A DNA stretch of 64,000 nt from Symbiodinium sp. CCMP2592 (GCA_905221615.1 CAJNDT010006024.1:2333764-2397763); one strand, 5' to 3'; positions 1 through 10,690 are shown, numbered from the stretch's first letter. Notes: generated from the letters alone by a model not told the origin. Made by a program: numbers and translations.

Positions 1-475
1 AAGGGGTTGATTTAGGGTACAGGAGCCTTGTAGCAGCTATAAGGGGATACTGTATTCTGCTATATTATGCTAGGAGGGGCTGCAAAGAGGATACTATGCA
101 GTTATATTAGGTGCTACAAAGGGAATACTATGAATAAGTATTCCGACCCCCATTTTCGAGCACAGCTTCTGGGAGGCTCGGCGAAGGGTCTCTTTTAGGG
201 AATAGCCGTGGGTTGCCATGACCAGGATCCTACACCACGGAGGGTTTCTGGTGGGGACATCCGAACACGACGGCTGTGGATAGACGTAGGGAACGTAGGG
301 TTCCACCTTCCAAAACCACCCAAAACCTAAGCAACACCACCATCAAGACCCCAACAAAAAAAACTGCAGGGCCTGATATCCAAACTTGCTTTATTGCTGG
401 CTTAGACAAGACCCCTGACGCCACATCCGATGATTCAAATCGATGTGTGAAATCCAAAGCCTAAACACCTAGACC
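1..475. other. Intergenic sequence without a recognisable gene
   Basis: No coding signal is convincing here. The first 150 bases contain AT-rich near-repeats around the words GGGATACT and GGGAATACTATG, which resemble the internal parts of the short foldback elements found later. The rest is mixed sequence without TTTAGGG arrays. Confidence 0.4.
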
Positions 476-587
476 TTAGAAGGGGCCCCCACCCTGTAAT
501 AGTGACCATAAGGATTATATAGGATTATATTAGGGCCCTATTATATTCCTATTATACCACTATTACAGGGGTGGGGGCAGCTTCTAA
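476..587. mobile_element. Family C foldback MITE, hAT-like (copy 1)
   Basis: A 112 bp element begins TTAGAAGGGGCCCCCACCC and ends with the inverted form GGGGCAGCTTCTAA. It is flanked on both sides by the exact 8 bp direct repeat CCTAGACC (468-475 and 588-595). An 8 bp target-site duplication with short TIRs is typical of non-autonomous hAT elements. A nearly identical copy is at 26063-26173. It has no coding capacity, so a transposase would have to come from elsewhere in the genome. Confidence 0.85.
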
Positions 588-1024
588 CCTAGACCCAAAA
601 TTAACCCTTCACTAAACCCTAAACCCCTGAACCCTGAACATTAAACCCTAAACAAAATCAACCCAAAAAAAACCTGAACTAAACCCTAGACCCCTGAACC
701 CTAAACCTTAAAACCCTAAACCCCTACAGCCCAAAACCCTGCACCATGACTAGGACTCCGACCGTGGCATAGGCTCATCAGGCGCACGATCCTTGGGCTT
801 ACCAGTCGAGGCTTTCAGGGTTTAGTAGGCTTTTAGGGTTTAGTATACTAGAAGGTTCATAGAAGTTTAGGGTTTAGGGTTTTCGGTTTAGGGTATGTTT
901 ATACTAGAAGGTTCATAGAACCCTCACAGAAACCGTATAAGTACCCTGAATGAACCCCGTAGAGTACTTGCTCCCCTGAAAGAATGCTTACGGAACCTGC
1001 TCGCACATCTTTAGATAACCCTTC
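588..1024. repeat. Degenerate CCCTAAA telomere-like tract
   Basis: Scattered CCCTAAAC and CCCTGAAC words run at 600-730, then the orientation flips to TTTAGGG at 810-895. A 19-base sequence containing ACTAGAAGGTTCATAGAA is repeated directly at about 845-864 and 902-920 with a TTTAGGG tract between the copies. No gene is visible. Confidence 0.7.
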
Positions 1025-1033
1025 TAGACCCTA

Positions 1034-1153
1034 CTTGGAAGGGCAGGGGACTTAGTAAGTAGGTTATAAGTAGAGTTATAAGTACCCTAAATGGAGTTAC
1101 CCTAATTATAACCCTACTTATAACCAACTTACTAAGTCCCCTGCCCTTCCAAG
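1034..1153. mobile_element. Family A foldback MITE with 9 bp target-site duplication
   Basis: The ends CTTGGAAGGGCAGGGGACTT and its inverse form arms of about 40 bases that include the family signature GACTTAGTAAGTAGGTTATAAG. The element is flanked by a perfect 9 bp direct repeat TAGACCCTA (1025-1033 and 1154-1162), which defines its limits. A 9 bp duplication with long TIRs resembles Mutator-like elements. This is the only copy in the window where I could read clean flanking repeats. Confidence 0.82.
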
Positions 1154-1162
1154 TAGACCCTA

Positions 1163-1375
1163 AACCCTAGAACCCCGCAGACCCCTGATTCAACCCTGCA
1201 AAGAACCCGTATAGAAGCCTTGACACCCTAGACCCAAAACCCCTAAACCTTAAACCATAGAACGCTAAACCCTAAACCATAGAACCCTAAACCCTAAACT
1301 ATAGAACCCTAAACTCCAAACCACAGAATACAGAACCCTAAACTTTAAACTCGTAAACCCTACACCATAGGACCC
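1163..1375. repeat. Degenerate CCCTAAA tract
   Basis: Repeated CCCTAAACCATAGAA and CCCTAAAC words occur, densest at 1250-1360. They are telomere-like heptamers with many substitutions. Confidence 0.7.
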
Positions 1376-1469
1376 CCTTCGCTTCTTGCAAGGCGGCGTG
1401 TGGCGGAAAGCTAAAGTCGCATCGGCCTTGTCCTTCATGCCTGCAAGGATGGAACTGGAAACTACAACA

Positions 1470-1630
1470 TGCAGTACCATGTATGGTAGCATATTATGTG
1501 TGGTAGAGCACTGTAGTATGCTATAGCAAACTACAGTATAATAAAGCTACCTGTGATATACGATAGGTGTACCACCGTATACCATAGCATACTGTGGTAT
1601 ATTATGGTACATCGTGGTATATAGTAGAAG
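1470..1630. repeat. AT-rich low-complexity GTATGGTA/TATAGCATA sequence
   Basis: Short partly palindromic words such as GTGGTATATTATGGTA and ACTGTAGTATGCTATAG recur. A similar stretch built from TATAGCATATT is at 61140-61225. No gene is visible. Confidence 0.5.
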
Positions 1631-1829
1631 GATGGAGTGGGATTCAGATTTATATTAGGTTTACGGTCTGGGCTTTCGGTAGCGTTTTGGTTTGGGGATT
1701 TGGCTTTAGGCGTTTAGGTGATTTGAGCTTTAGGCTGTATGCTTTCGGGTTTGAGGTTTGAGGATAGGGTATAGGGTGTGGGATTTCGGCTTTGGGGGAT
1801 CTCCACCCAAAGCCTGTAAGCAGGAATCC

Positions 1830-2060
1830 AGTAGCCTCTTGATAAGAAGATTTCCCCTTTCCCTACTGTTCGGTTGTAATAAGGAGACGCCAAAAGACAA
1901 AGGGCAAAAGGTACTAGTGGGAGACCGAGTAAACACAGATCCCAGAATCTGGGTTCTTGGTAAGGACTTCATTTTTAAGTTACCATAATAGGGATCTAGA
2001 GTGAATAAAGAGGTTTCCTTGTTATAACAAGAACCCAGATTATTAAGGCCTTTTTTGTCC
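1830..2060. repeat. Low-copy repeat shared with 6535-6650 and, in part, 30940-31000
   Basis: The part around 1835-1935 (AGTAGCCTCTTGATAAG, then AAGGGCAAAAGGTACTA and GGGAGACCGAG) is a diverged copy of 6535-6650. The part around 2009-2060 (CCTTGTTATAACAAGAACCC, then CCTTTTTTGTCCAGAA) matches 30947-31003. These are probably foldback elements not fully resolved by eye. Short open frames on both strands here look like chance. Confidence 0.5.
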
Positions 2061-2079
2061 AGAACGCTTGTAGTAGCCC

Positions 2080-2540
2080 ATATAGTTTCAAAACCCTAAA
2101 CCCTAAACCCCTAAACCCTAAAACCTAATAATCCTTATAGAACCCAAAGAAGGGCAAAAATCCCAGAATGCCTGCACGACTGAAGGTGACACAGCAACTC
2201 ACCGAGTCGAACCACTCACCACCTGGTCAGCCATCGCACATTCGTTTAAAGTTCAGGGTTAAGGGTTTAGGGGTTAGGGTTTAGACCTTCCTCTCTGGTT
2301 CCTTTTTGCGTGGCTTTATGCTACTGTAGTGCCGATCTCCAGGGTCCGCAAAGCTTTGTATAATTAGGGCTCTACTCTACATTAAACAGTAAGGGAGGCC
2401 GCAACTTGTCCCAAATCGATACCTCGTATGGGGTTTTTTATAAACGCATAGGGTTTAATACATGTTGCAGGGCTGTATGGGCTTATGGCAAAAGCCTATA
2501 CGCGTTTAACAAGGCTGGTGCAGGTGCTAACATGCGGCCT
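2080..2540. other. Intergenic sequence with short telomere-like tracts
   Basis: CCCTAAAC words lie at 2090-2130 and TTTAGGG-like words at 2250-2285. The remainder is unremarkable single-copy-looking sequence with no supported gene. Confidence 0.4.
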
Positions 2541-2541
2541 A

Positions 2542-2655
2542 GTTAGAGGACCATTGGACTTAGTAGCTGAGGTTACAAGTAAGCTAACTAATTATAGTAC
2601 CCCCTGAGCCCTTTAAGGAACCGTACCGACTAAGTCCCATGATCCGTGAGGTACC
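2542..2655. mobile_element. Family A foldback, strongly diverged
   Basis: The left arm carries TTAGAGGACCATTGGACTTA and the right arm carries GACTAAGTCCCATGATCC, the expected inverted signature of family A. The middle has lost most similarity to the other copies. Confidence 0.6.
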
Positions 2656-3299
2656 TAGGCATCGTAGTACTAGGCATTCGGACCTATCGGAGCGCAGCAC
2701 CAACTTTTGCTTCAAGACGACGGTGTTAAACTTTGGGGCTCAGGATATATGTAGGACAGGGAATCATAATACATGTCATGATACGGAAATTCCTACCAAC
2801 TACTCTACCCCAGACCCAAACCCCAAACCCTGAAGCCCAAACGCTAAACTCTAAACCCCAAACCCTCAATCCGGAGCCTAAACACTCAGTGCTTCGTGCC
2901 GCATTCGCCTCAGCTTATGCCAAGTGGCGCATCTGATGAAGGAGACCGGTTCCCTCCCAGAAGCGTGCCATCGCCCTGAAAATGAAAAAGTAGAAAACAA
3001 GATAAGGAACTTAAACGAAATAATATAAAAGAACATCGATAAGATACTTGTTTTCTGTCGAGCGCAGGAGGGCTCCCAGCAGGCTTGTGAGAATGCTAAA
3101 GCACGAGTGGAGGTACCCTAGGACAGTGAGACAAGTTCAGCAGTCATTGGGGATACATTATCTTCAAAATATTTAGCGCTGCAAGAAGTATACAGAAATG
3201 GAAAACTTTGCACCACACTTCCCGAGCAACAATGACGACATTACCGCGAGCAATACCTCGAGAGGCCGATGGCCTTTGGGACAGCGTCCCGATGTATCA

Positions 3300-4945
3300 C
3301 TTACATGATACATGTTATGCAGCAAAAGGTCCTTGACGATTTCTGGCTGATTGTTTAATCTCATTTAGATGTTGTATATTATTGACGTCAAAAGCGTTAG
3401 CATCTCCATGGAGTATACTATATGCATCGTTATAGGCTTCGGTGGTCCAGTCTGCTTTGGACCTGCCTGGCCGCCTTTGGTGGGAGCTCTAGGTGTCAGT
3501 TTTGAAAGTAATTTGAACTAGAGGGTCTGCTGGGCTGGCTCGCAATACGTGTCCAAAAAGCCTAAACTTTGCCTTTTGCCATGTGTCCGCAAAGTGTTCA
3601 ATTGAACAACCGTTTTCGTTTCGTATTTTATCATACATACTGACATTAGTCTGTTCTCTGTCTATGAATGTAGGTGGGATGTGTAAGATCCTTCTCAACG
3701 ATTTGTTCTGGAAGGCATTCAATGTAGAGAGCTCCGCATTCGTTAGCTGCACACATTCTAACCCATAAAGTAATTTGGAACGGACGATAGCATTGAATAC
3801 TTGGATTTTCCACTTTATACTGTTGTTAGCTTTATTCCAGAACAACTTCAAGCGGCTGCACGTAGCTATGCAGTCATCGATTCTGTTAGAAACTTCAGCT
3901 CTATTATCGAAGGTGTCTGTTATTAGGGTTCCGAGGGGGAGAATCTGATAGAAGATTGCTTTTGGTCCGCAGTGAGATTAACACACTTTCCATAATTCAG
4001 AGTCAGACCATAATAGGCTAAATGTTGTCTATTGCATGAAGAAGAACATTAACACAATGTGTATTTGCCCCGAATATTAGAGTGTCGTCCGCATAAAGTA
4101 TTTCCGAAAAATAAATGCCATCAATGGGCTGATGCTGCCTGGGAGTGTTGAGTTCAACTTTGATATCCGAAAAAAGGGCTCCCATGACTAAGCAAAATGA
4201 ATAAGCTGAAAGCGGGCAGCCTTGTCTTACACCCGTATGTTGAGTTAGCCATTCAGAATCATTTCCATCCATACTAACTTTAACTGAGGGTCTCTATAAA
4301 AGCTTTCCACCAAGTTCCTAATTTTATTCGGTACCTTCAGCCTTTTGAAAGTTTCGATAGGTTTATGCTGAAAGGTCTTGCCGAAAGCCTTTTCCCAATC
4401 TAAAAGTATCAAAGTGCTGCTACACTTCGATTTCTCTGCCATATCTTGCAATCTTCTGGCCACGAAATTTTTTCTTGACTCGTACTTTTACCTTTACGGA
4501 ATCCATATTGAGTTTGCATGAGCCATGCGTCCAACCCTTGGTCTAATCTTTCTTTAACTAGTGCGGCAGCAATTTTGTAGCATGACGTCAACAACGAAAT
4601 CGGTCTATAATTTTCAAGAGAAGTAGAGTCACCCTTATTGTAAATCGATACGACTACGGCTTTGAGGATTTGTGCGGGGACTTCTCCTCCTTCAAGACAT
4701 TTGCCTGTGGCATTCAATAGTAAAGATTTGTTATCTTTGTCTAACCATTTGAAGAGCTCACCAGGCACTCCCGTGGCCAGGCGTCTTTCGAGCTTTAATT
4801 CGTCGACATACATATACTTACACCTATTATTTCGTTTCTTTAAAGATGCACCTGTATTCCCATTGCTTATCTTTACCTGTTTGCCGTTTACCAGAATTAC
4901 AGCGTTCTTTAGCTTTTGGTTTGCTTTGGATTCCAGAAATTCCGG
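3300..4945 (-). pseudogene. Decayed LINE (non-LTR retrotransposon) reverse transcriptase
   Basis: Reading from 4945 downward on the minus strand, successive frames carry the ordered motifs of a LINE reverse transcriptase. NYRPISLL is at about 4612-4589 and is followed by QYGFRKGKST. LILLDWEKAF (motif A, catalytic Asp) is at about 4412-4383, GVRQGCPLS (motif B) comes next, and YADD (motif C, catalytic Asp pair) is at 4095-4084. The thumb/C-terminal part follows, with the motif RSKLLYGLE and then FGHVLRASPADPL near 3540. An open frame extends upstream of the first methionine to about 4945. The coding sequence is broken by frameshifts near 4470 and 4275 and by stops between 4018 and 3851 and near 3489. 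Residual coding similarity continues to about 3300. The endonuclease domain expected at the N-terminus is missing, replaced by TTTAGGG-type sequence, so this is a 5'-truncated inactive copy. The clade is not determined. Confidence 0.9.
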
Positions 4946-5022
4946 CCTTAGATGCGGTCAAGGGTTTAGGGTTAGTTGTGGTTCGTTGCTTCGAAGTCTC
5001 TTGCTGTAGGGTTTATGGGTTA

Positions 5023-5142
5023 CTTAAAGGCTCATGGGACTTAGTAAGGAAGGTTATAAGTAAGTTGTAATTAGGATAACCCCATTTAGGGGAGTTACAA
5101 CCCCAGTTATAACCAACTTACTAAGTCCCATGATCCTCTAAG
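5023..5142. mobile_element. Family A foldback MITE
   Basis: The arms are CTTAAAGGCTCATGGGACTT and the inverse AAGTCCCATGATCCTCTAAG, with internal AGGTTATAAGTAAG and CAGTTATAACCAACTTAC. It closely resembles the copies at 15121 and 19596. It lies just beyond the truncated 5' end of the LINE remnant. Confidence 0.85.
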
Positions 5143-5382
5143 TAGGGTTCAGGTTTCGGGTTTCCAGCCTTGGGCCTACGGCTTCGGGATGAGAGCCTTG
5201 CTGGAGTTGCGGGGCTTCTTTTTTTCAGGTTCGGCATCGTGGGGGGGATTTAGGACTTGGAGGTTTTGGGTTTAGAGGTTTAGGGTTTATAGAAAAGGTT
5301 AAGGGTTTGGGTGCCAACAACGTTTTGACCGAAACGTTTTGAGCAGGTTTTCTGACTGAAACCTGATTTTGGAAAATTGGGG

Positions 5383-5490
5383 ACTGGGCTGGGCTGGCTG
5401 GCCTGGCCTGGGCTGGGCTGGGCTGGCTGGCTAGCTGTAGGCTGTGAGCTGTGGGCTGCGCTGTGGGCTGTGGGGGCTGGCTGTGCTGGT
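5383..5490. repeat. GGGCT/GGCT simple repeat
   Basis: An irregular array of GGGCTGGGCTGGCT units grades into GCTGTGGGCTGTG. It gives a Gly/Trp/Leu-rich open frame on the plus strand that is not credible as protein. Confidence 0.8.
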
Positions 5491-5649
5491 TGGGGGCGGA
5501 GTTTTGTGGCGATTTTGAATTTTGGGTGAGTTTTGCTACTGGAACCGATCTGAATTTGGGAGAGTTTTATGACTGGAACCTGGTGTTGGGCTGGGTTTGG
5601 CTTTGTTTCTTTCTTGCGGGTTTAGGGTTCTTCAGATCTAGGGTTTAGA

Positions 5650-6534
5650 GGTTCAGAGGTTCAGGGTTTGGGGTCCAGGGTTTACCACTTTAGGCTGCAT
5701 GTCTAAATGGACTCAAGCTGGTGATCTGGTCCAGCTGGATGGTACCGGAACAGCTGCAGCAGTACTGCCCTTACTTTCCAGCGTACTTTCTGCAATGTGG
5801 GTCAGAAGCACATCACATGCGCAGTCGTAGAAATCCTGGGACTAGCACAGAAAATCAAACTCCGCTCGTGACTCGAGCGATAAAGTGAATTCGGTTCAAA
5901 AAGTCGAAACCTTACCTTGACGGTCTAGGAAGTTTAGGCTTACCACAGGTGCAAGCCCTAAAGCCCAAGCCCCTACTCTCAAATCCCGAAAACCCTAAGC
6001 GTTCAAACATGCGAAAAACATTTAAAACAAAGAAACCCTAAACCCTAAACCAAGCCCGAGCGCCTGTTGATCCGGAAGATCAAGAGTGCGAAGAGCACCC
6101 CCGTTGCGGCTTGCCAGAGCCTGAAAAAATTGGGCTCCGGCTTGTAAATACACGTTGACACGCAATAAGGAACCCAAGGGGCAGAGGTGTTCCAAGGACA
6201 TCAAGCGTTAAGGGCTTCTTGGGGTTTTGGGCTTCGGGTTCGGGACTTACGGTTTTAACTCATCTACCGCTTATTAGGGCCATACGTAAGCTTCTCATTT
6301 CCGGAATCTCGCTTTCAGAATGCTTTTCTCGGAAATGTAGGGACCGTTAAATTTGCGACGACTGGGTTTCGAGGTACACTGCATTACAATTGTACAGGAA
6401 CGATCAGAGGATGCTCTCACGTAATCCGTAATCTGCAGACGTCCGCATTACAGGCAGTTGTGGTCCTATCCTATCCATCGTTCGTTCTACTGTGGATATC
6501 AACATCATTATCATGCCTATGACTCTAGGTTCCC
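5650..6534. other. Intergenic sequence, nothing identified
   Basis: Short telomere-like words occur near 5650-5690 and 5960-6050. No domain, splice-bounded exon or foldback could be supported. Confidence 0.35.
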
Positions 6535-6650
6535 TAGCAGCCTCTTAGTAATCGGCGTACCCTTTGGTGCCTAATAGGGAGACCTCAACATGAAAAGGGC
6601 AAAATGGTACTACCCGGGGGAGGTCGGGTCTTTCGTGAAATACAGAGGCG
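6535..6650. repeat. Second copy of the 1830-1935 repeat
   Basis: It shares, in order, the words AGCAGCCTCTTAGTAA, AATAGGGAGACCTCAAC, AAAAGGGCAAAATGGTACTA and GAGGTCGGGTC with 1830-1935. It is diverged but colinear. Confidence 0.5.
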
Positions 6651-7009
6651 ATCGCATGCTCCCTCTGAGGACTCATATATTAAGGCTTTTGGGCCCAAAG
6701 ACGATACTATGTAAGGCTTTTGGGCTGTTTTGATGCCGAGGGTAACGTGACCTTGGAAGGCTGTGATCTCTCAAGAACTGAGGCTCGAATTTCAGGTTTG
6801 GGGTTTGGGGGTCCGGGTTTAGGGTTAAGGGCGCTGACGGATTTAGGGCTTCATGGCTGAGGCAAGCACCCAATCCAAACGCGGCGGCTTAGTTTAGGGC
6901 TTCAGTGCTCTTGGTCTAAAGCTTAATGGCCCAGCTTCTTAAGGAACTGGAGGTCAACCTTCTCGGCTGATAGAACAGCTTCGTATACTGCCCTTGATCA
7001 TTAGACTCG

Positions 7010-7095
7010 GGTTTTGGGGCCCATGGTACTATTAATGTGTAATGTAGAATGAAGACCCCGAAAAGAGAATTGGTAATTACTTAGTCCCCTATAGT
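7010..7095. mobile_element. Family G foldback-like element
   Basis: It contains GGGGCCCATGGTACTATTAA on the left and GGTAATTACTTAGTCCCCTATAGTA on the right, the family G layout (GGGGCC...TTATTTAGGCCCCTATA). It is diverged in the middle and adjoins a family E element. Confidence 0.5.
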
Positions 7096-7099
7096 ACAC

Positions 7100-7202
7100 G
7101 GGTAGTTCTCCAAAACAGCGTCCCTGTTTATGGTCCTTTTTTAGAAGGGTGCCGTACTGTATTGGGGACTTAGAAAGGGACCCTAATTTAGAGGACTACC
7201 CA
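7100..7202. mobile_element. Family E foldback MITE
   Basis: The left end GGGTAGTTCTCCAAAACAG and right end GAGGACTACCC are inverted. Internal TTAGAAGGG and GTACTGTATTGGGGACTTAG are shared with the copy at 42231-42332. A 59 bp deletion derivative of the family is at 34756-34814. Confidence 0.7.
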
Positions 7203-7617
7203 TATTCAAGTTGCATGATGGATCAGTCGTTGCTGGCGGGTGGCTGGCTTTGCTGGGCCTCTAGTAGGCCAAAGTCCTTGCCGACGTATCGAAAGCTTAA
7301 GGTTCGGGTTAGGGGCCTAATTGACTAGAATAGGGTTTTGGGGTATACTTTTCCATAATGATAACAAGGAAAAGCCAGAGTGGTATGTATTAGGGTTTGG
7401 GGTTAGGGTCTATAAGAGCCAAAGGGACTGCATGAACATCAGTAGCTAGTCGTCCCTCTACCCCTGAAGCAGGAAGTTGCTCTTGCTCTGTCTCTTAGGG
7501 GCTGAGCACCCTAGCCCAAAAAAGGTTGACCTTTGCAATTATGGTAGGATTACCTAAACCCCAACATGTTAAAGGTTACCTACTCAGCTACTAAGGTCTT
7601 GTTCCGCCCCTACGTTG

Positions 7618-7712
7618 GCCCTAAACCCTAAACCTTAAACCCTAAACCCCTTAAACCCTAAACCCCTTAAACCCTAAACCCTAAACCCCTAAACCCTAAC
7701 CCCTAAACCCTA
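7618..7712. repeat. CCCTAAA telomere-like array, imperfect
   Basis: About thirteen units of CCCTAAACC/CCCTTAAACC run in the C-rich orientation with frequent extra C or T bases. Confidence 0.9.
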
Positions 7713-7719
7713 AGCCGGG

Positions 7720-8090
7720 GAGCCCTCAGCATTTCCGTATTGGAGGGCATCTCTTGCTTTGCAGTTGAGGCTTCGGGCTTCGGATTTGCTTCTGGTGCAG
7801 ATGTGGAGCTCTTGCAACCCTTAAGCGCTAGGTGAAGGCTTAGAGGCTGCTTCAGTGACTCTTTGAATCAAGCTCTTCTTGAGAGTCTTATGTAGGGGCC
7901 TTCATAATTAGGAAAGATTTTGGGGTAGGCTGTGGGTGAATAATGAGGTACCAGAAGGAATACTACCATATAGTAGTTATCCCGACAGTTATGTTATGCG
8001 TGAGTTCGTATCCGTCGAATCTCCATGCTTGATGAAGGTAATAGCTCACAGCTTCGCTTTCCCGAGCAGCCAAAACCGTAAAAACTAAAT
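7720..8090. other. Intergenic sequence, nothing identified
   Basis: Mixed sequence with a TAGGGGCCTTCATAATTAGG word at about 7893 that recalls a family G end. No gene is supported. Confidence 0.3.
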
Positions 8091-8255
8091 TAACCCTAGC
8101 CCTCATCTCTATATGCTAAACCCCTCAAGCCCTAAACCCTCAAACCCCAAAACCCTTAAGCCTACGCCGTAAACCCTACACCCTAAACCTGAATCCTAAA
8201 CCCTAAACCCTGAATCCTAACCCGAAACCCTAAACCCTAAACTATAGAACCCCCT
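8091..8255. repeat. Degenerate CCCTAAA tract
   Basis: C-rich heptamer-like words (CCCTAAAC, CCTGAATCCTAAACC) dominate. They are interrupted and not in phase. Confidence 0.75.
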
Positions 8256-8344
8256 CCCTAACCGAGATGTGCTCTGACGACATCCGGGAGATCGCCCGGG
8301 CTTTAGGGTTTATAGAATCAGCCCCTGGACTCATTTTGGGAGTT

Positions 8345-8476
8345 CTAGGAGAGTCAGGGGACTTAGTAACTGGTTATTTTAAGGACTTACAAGTACCATA
8401 ACCCCAATTAGGGTCCTCTTTAGGGTACTTATAAGTCTACTTACTACCAACTTACTAAGTCCCCCGACCCTCCAAG
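8345..8476. mobile_element. Family A foldback MITE (GGGGGACTTAG subtype)
   Basis: The left arm CTAGGAGAGTCAGGGGACTT is inverted to the right arm AAGTCCCCCGACCCTCCAAG. Its interior (TGGTTATTTTAAGGACTTAC, CATAACCCCAATTAGGGTCC) is nearly the same as the copy at 62897-63028, so the two form a subfamily. Confidence 0.85.
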
Positions 8477-8585
8477 GTTCTACAAATGAAGGGTTCTTCA
8501 GGGGCCCCGCAAAGAAGGATCCGTCTGCTCAAGGTCTGCACTATATGCCCCTGATCTTCTGAGACTCCCTGCCCCCTTCCTTGTT

Positions 8586-8650
8586 AGGGTTCAGGGTGTT
8601 TTAGGGTTTAGGGTTTAGGGTTTAGGGTTAGGGTTTAGGGTTTAGGGTTT
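8586..8650. repeat. TTTAGGG telomere-like array ending in a T run
   Basis: About seven near-perfect TTTAGGG units run in the G-rich orientation and end in a run of about a dozen T bases. The opposite orientation to the 7618 array shows that neighbouring tracts do not share one direction. Confidence 0.9.
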
Positions 8651-8706
8651 TTTTTTTTTAAAGTGTAATGGTTTAGGGTTCAGGGTTTCTTTAGGGTTTT
8701 GGGTTA

Positions 8707-8820
8707 TTGTGAACCCGAGAAAGTTGGAACATGGATCTAGGATGAATCGTGCTGGGATTCCATATACTTTGCCTTAGGAGCATGAGGACGATGATGTTCC
8801 AGCTATCGGGTTCTACTGTA
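8707..8820. mobile_element. Family F foldback MITE
   Basis: The left arm GAACCCGAGAAAGTTGGAAC and right arm GTTCCAGCTATCGGGTTC are inverted. Internal GCATGAGGACGATGATG and GGGATTCCATATACTTT match, in inverse orientation, the copies at 11662, 12075 and 40475. Confidence 0.75.
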
Positions 8821-8825
8821 AGGGT

Positions 8826-9256
8826 TGAGGGTTCAGGGTTCATGGTTTAGGGTTTAGGGCTTAGGGTTTAAGGATCCCCCTACACCCTCAACCCCTCGCG
8901 GGTCCCTTCGGAAGTCTGGACCGACCCATTCGTCCGCAAAGGCCAAGAAGAAGGCCTTCGCACTGAAAGATCGTCAGCCAGAGCGGTGGTCAGAGATTTA
9001 GGGTTTAGGGGTTTAGGGTTTAGGGTTTAGGGGTTTAGGGTTTAGGGTTTAGGGTTTTGGGTGTAGGAATTCGGTTTGAGCTCAGGGCTCCAAGTCAGGA
9101 GGCTCTCGCCAACTCCGTTTGCCGAAGCCGATGAAAGAGAACTACTTGGCCTACCTCTAAGCTCTCAAGCTTGGTCCATGACCCGACCTCCCGGGTTTGG
9201 GGTTTAGGGGATTTAGGGTTTAGGGTTTAGGGAGTGTGGGGTTTAGGGTTTAGGGT
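8826..9256. repeat. Three TTTAGGG tracts (8826-8870, 8997-9058, 9195-9256)
   Basis: G-rich heptamers, several perfect, are separated by about 130 bases of unique-looking sequence each. No gene is supported between them. Confidence 0.85.
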
Positions 9257-10070
9257 ATCCTGAAGCCTAAACACTAATCCCCTGAGAGCTTGCCCTGCAA
9301 GCTAAAACACCCCAACAAGACAGGGAAGCACCTCCACGAAACTGTTGAAGCACCTTGAAACCCCAGAACACTGTCAAAGACCTTAAATCACCTTCAACAC
9401 AGACTTCACACAAAAAAATAAACCCTAAACCCTGAACCCTAAACCGCAAATATCCGCAAGTTGTCGAGGCAAGCGGCGACCACGCCGGTGGGGATGGCGA
9501 ACCAACATGCTCGAGGAGCGACTGAGCCTGTGAACTTCACAAACTTTTTCGGTTTAGGGGCTCCTTTAAAGGGGTTACTGTAAGGGATACTATAAGGGTT
9601 CTATAACATAGGGGCCTTAATAAGTAAGTCGAACAGGGTTTTAGGTGTTAAGGGGTTAGGGGTTTAGGGTTTAGGGGGTTGAGGCTATAACAGGGTTTAG
9701 GGCGTGAGGCTGTCATAGGGTTTAGGGCTCAAAGGCTAAGTTGGGGTATAGGTTTAGGGAATAAGAATATGATATTGTTTAGGCTCTCGTAAGGACCGCG
9801 CCTTTTCTTCGGAAGATCGTGAGGATGAGCCAGTTCTCGCTGTACTCGATCATGGCTTTGGGTGCTCTACACCCGCACAGAACTCTGGGCTTGGGTTAGG
9901 GATACAGGCTGGAAGCCCAAGCCCAAACTTTAAGGGTTCATAAGGCTGCTGTAAGAGTTCCGCAGGGTTTGCTCTATTTCAAGGTTGGGCTGTTAAGGTA
10001 GAGGGGTTGGGGCTTAGGCTTAGTTTTGAATCGCGAACTTGTCAAAGTACCTGTGTATGTGTGCATCTTA
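9257..10070. other. Intergenic sequence with short telomere-like words
   Basis: TTTAGGG-like words occur at 9640-9760 with GGGGATACTATAAGGGTTCTATA motifs. The segment 9780-9880 looks unique. No domain is recognised. Confidence 0.35.
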
Positions 10071-10075
10071 CAGAG

Positions 10076-10100
10076 ATATATATATATATATATATATACG
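10076..10100. repeat. (TA)n microsatellite
   Basis: About twelve AT dinucleotides. Confidence 0.9.
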
Positions 10101-10312
10101 TAAACACGTATATACATGTGACCTTCCCTGTCCCTCGCTCATTGCGGCTGTTTAAGGTGCAGGGTAGGGGATGCTGAGGCTGAAGTGAGACAAGACTGGC
10201 TGGGCTGGTATTTTTTCATCACAGGACGAGTCTCCAACGGTCGCCCCCAGGAACCTAGGCAAGGAAATCTCTGAGCCGAGAGAGATTAGATTTGCAAGGC
10301 ATCAAGCATACT

Positions 10313-10427
10313 GCCTAATGTACGGGCCGTAGTGATTAGAACAAGGTATTATACCATGTTTCTCATACGGAACCCCAAAAATGGTATTTGTAATTATGTA
10401 GACCCTTATAGTAGATGGCGATAAGGA
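10313..10427. mobile_element. Family G foldback-like element
   Basis: TAATGTACGGGCCGTAGTGATTAGAA on the left and GGTATTTGTAATTATGTAGACCCTTATAGTAG on the right follow the family G plan, with ACGGAACCCCAAAA in the middle. Confidence 0.55.
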
Positions 10428-10544
10428 GAACGCGCGAAGAAACACCACGTCGCGTCCCCCCCTTCCGGTTTAGGACGGCCCTGATTGCGGTGGGGCCATT
10501 TGCAGTCCACACACAACCCGGTACCACCCTCCTCACCTAAGCTC

Positions 10545-10690
10545 TGGCCCCAAACCCCTAAACCCCTAAACCCTAAAAATTACCCAAACCCCTTATAACC
10601 CGTAAACCCTACACCCCTAAACCGCCAAAAAAAATCCTAAACTCCTAAACCCGAGATACCTAAACCTCTAAACCCTTAACCACGCCCCTG
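10545..10690. repeat. Degenerate CCCTAAA tract
   Basis: Runs of CCCCTAAACCCC-like words occur, including CCCGTAAACCC and TCCTAAACTCC variants. Confidence 0.75.
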
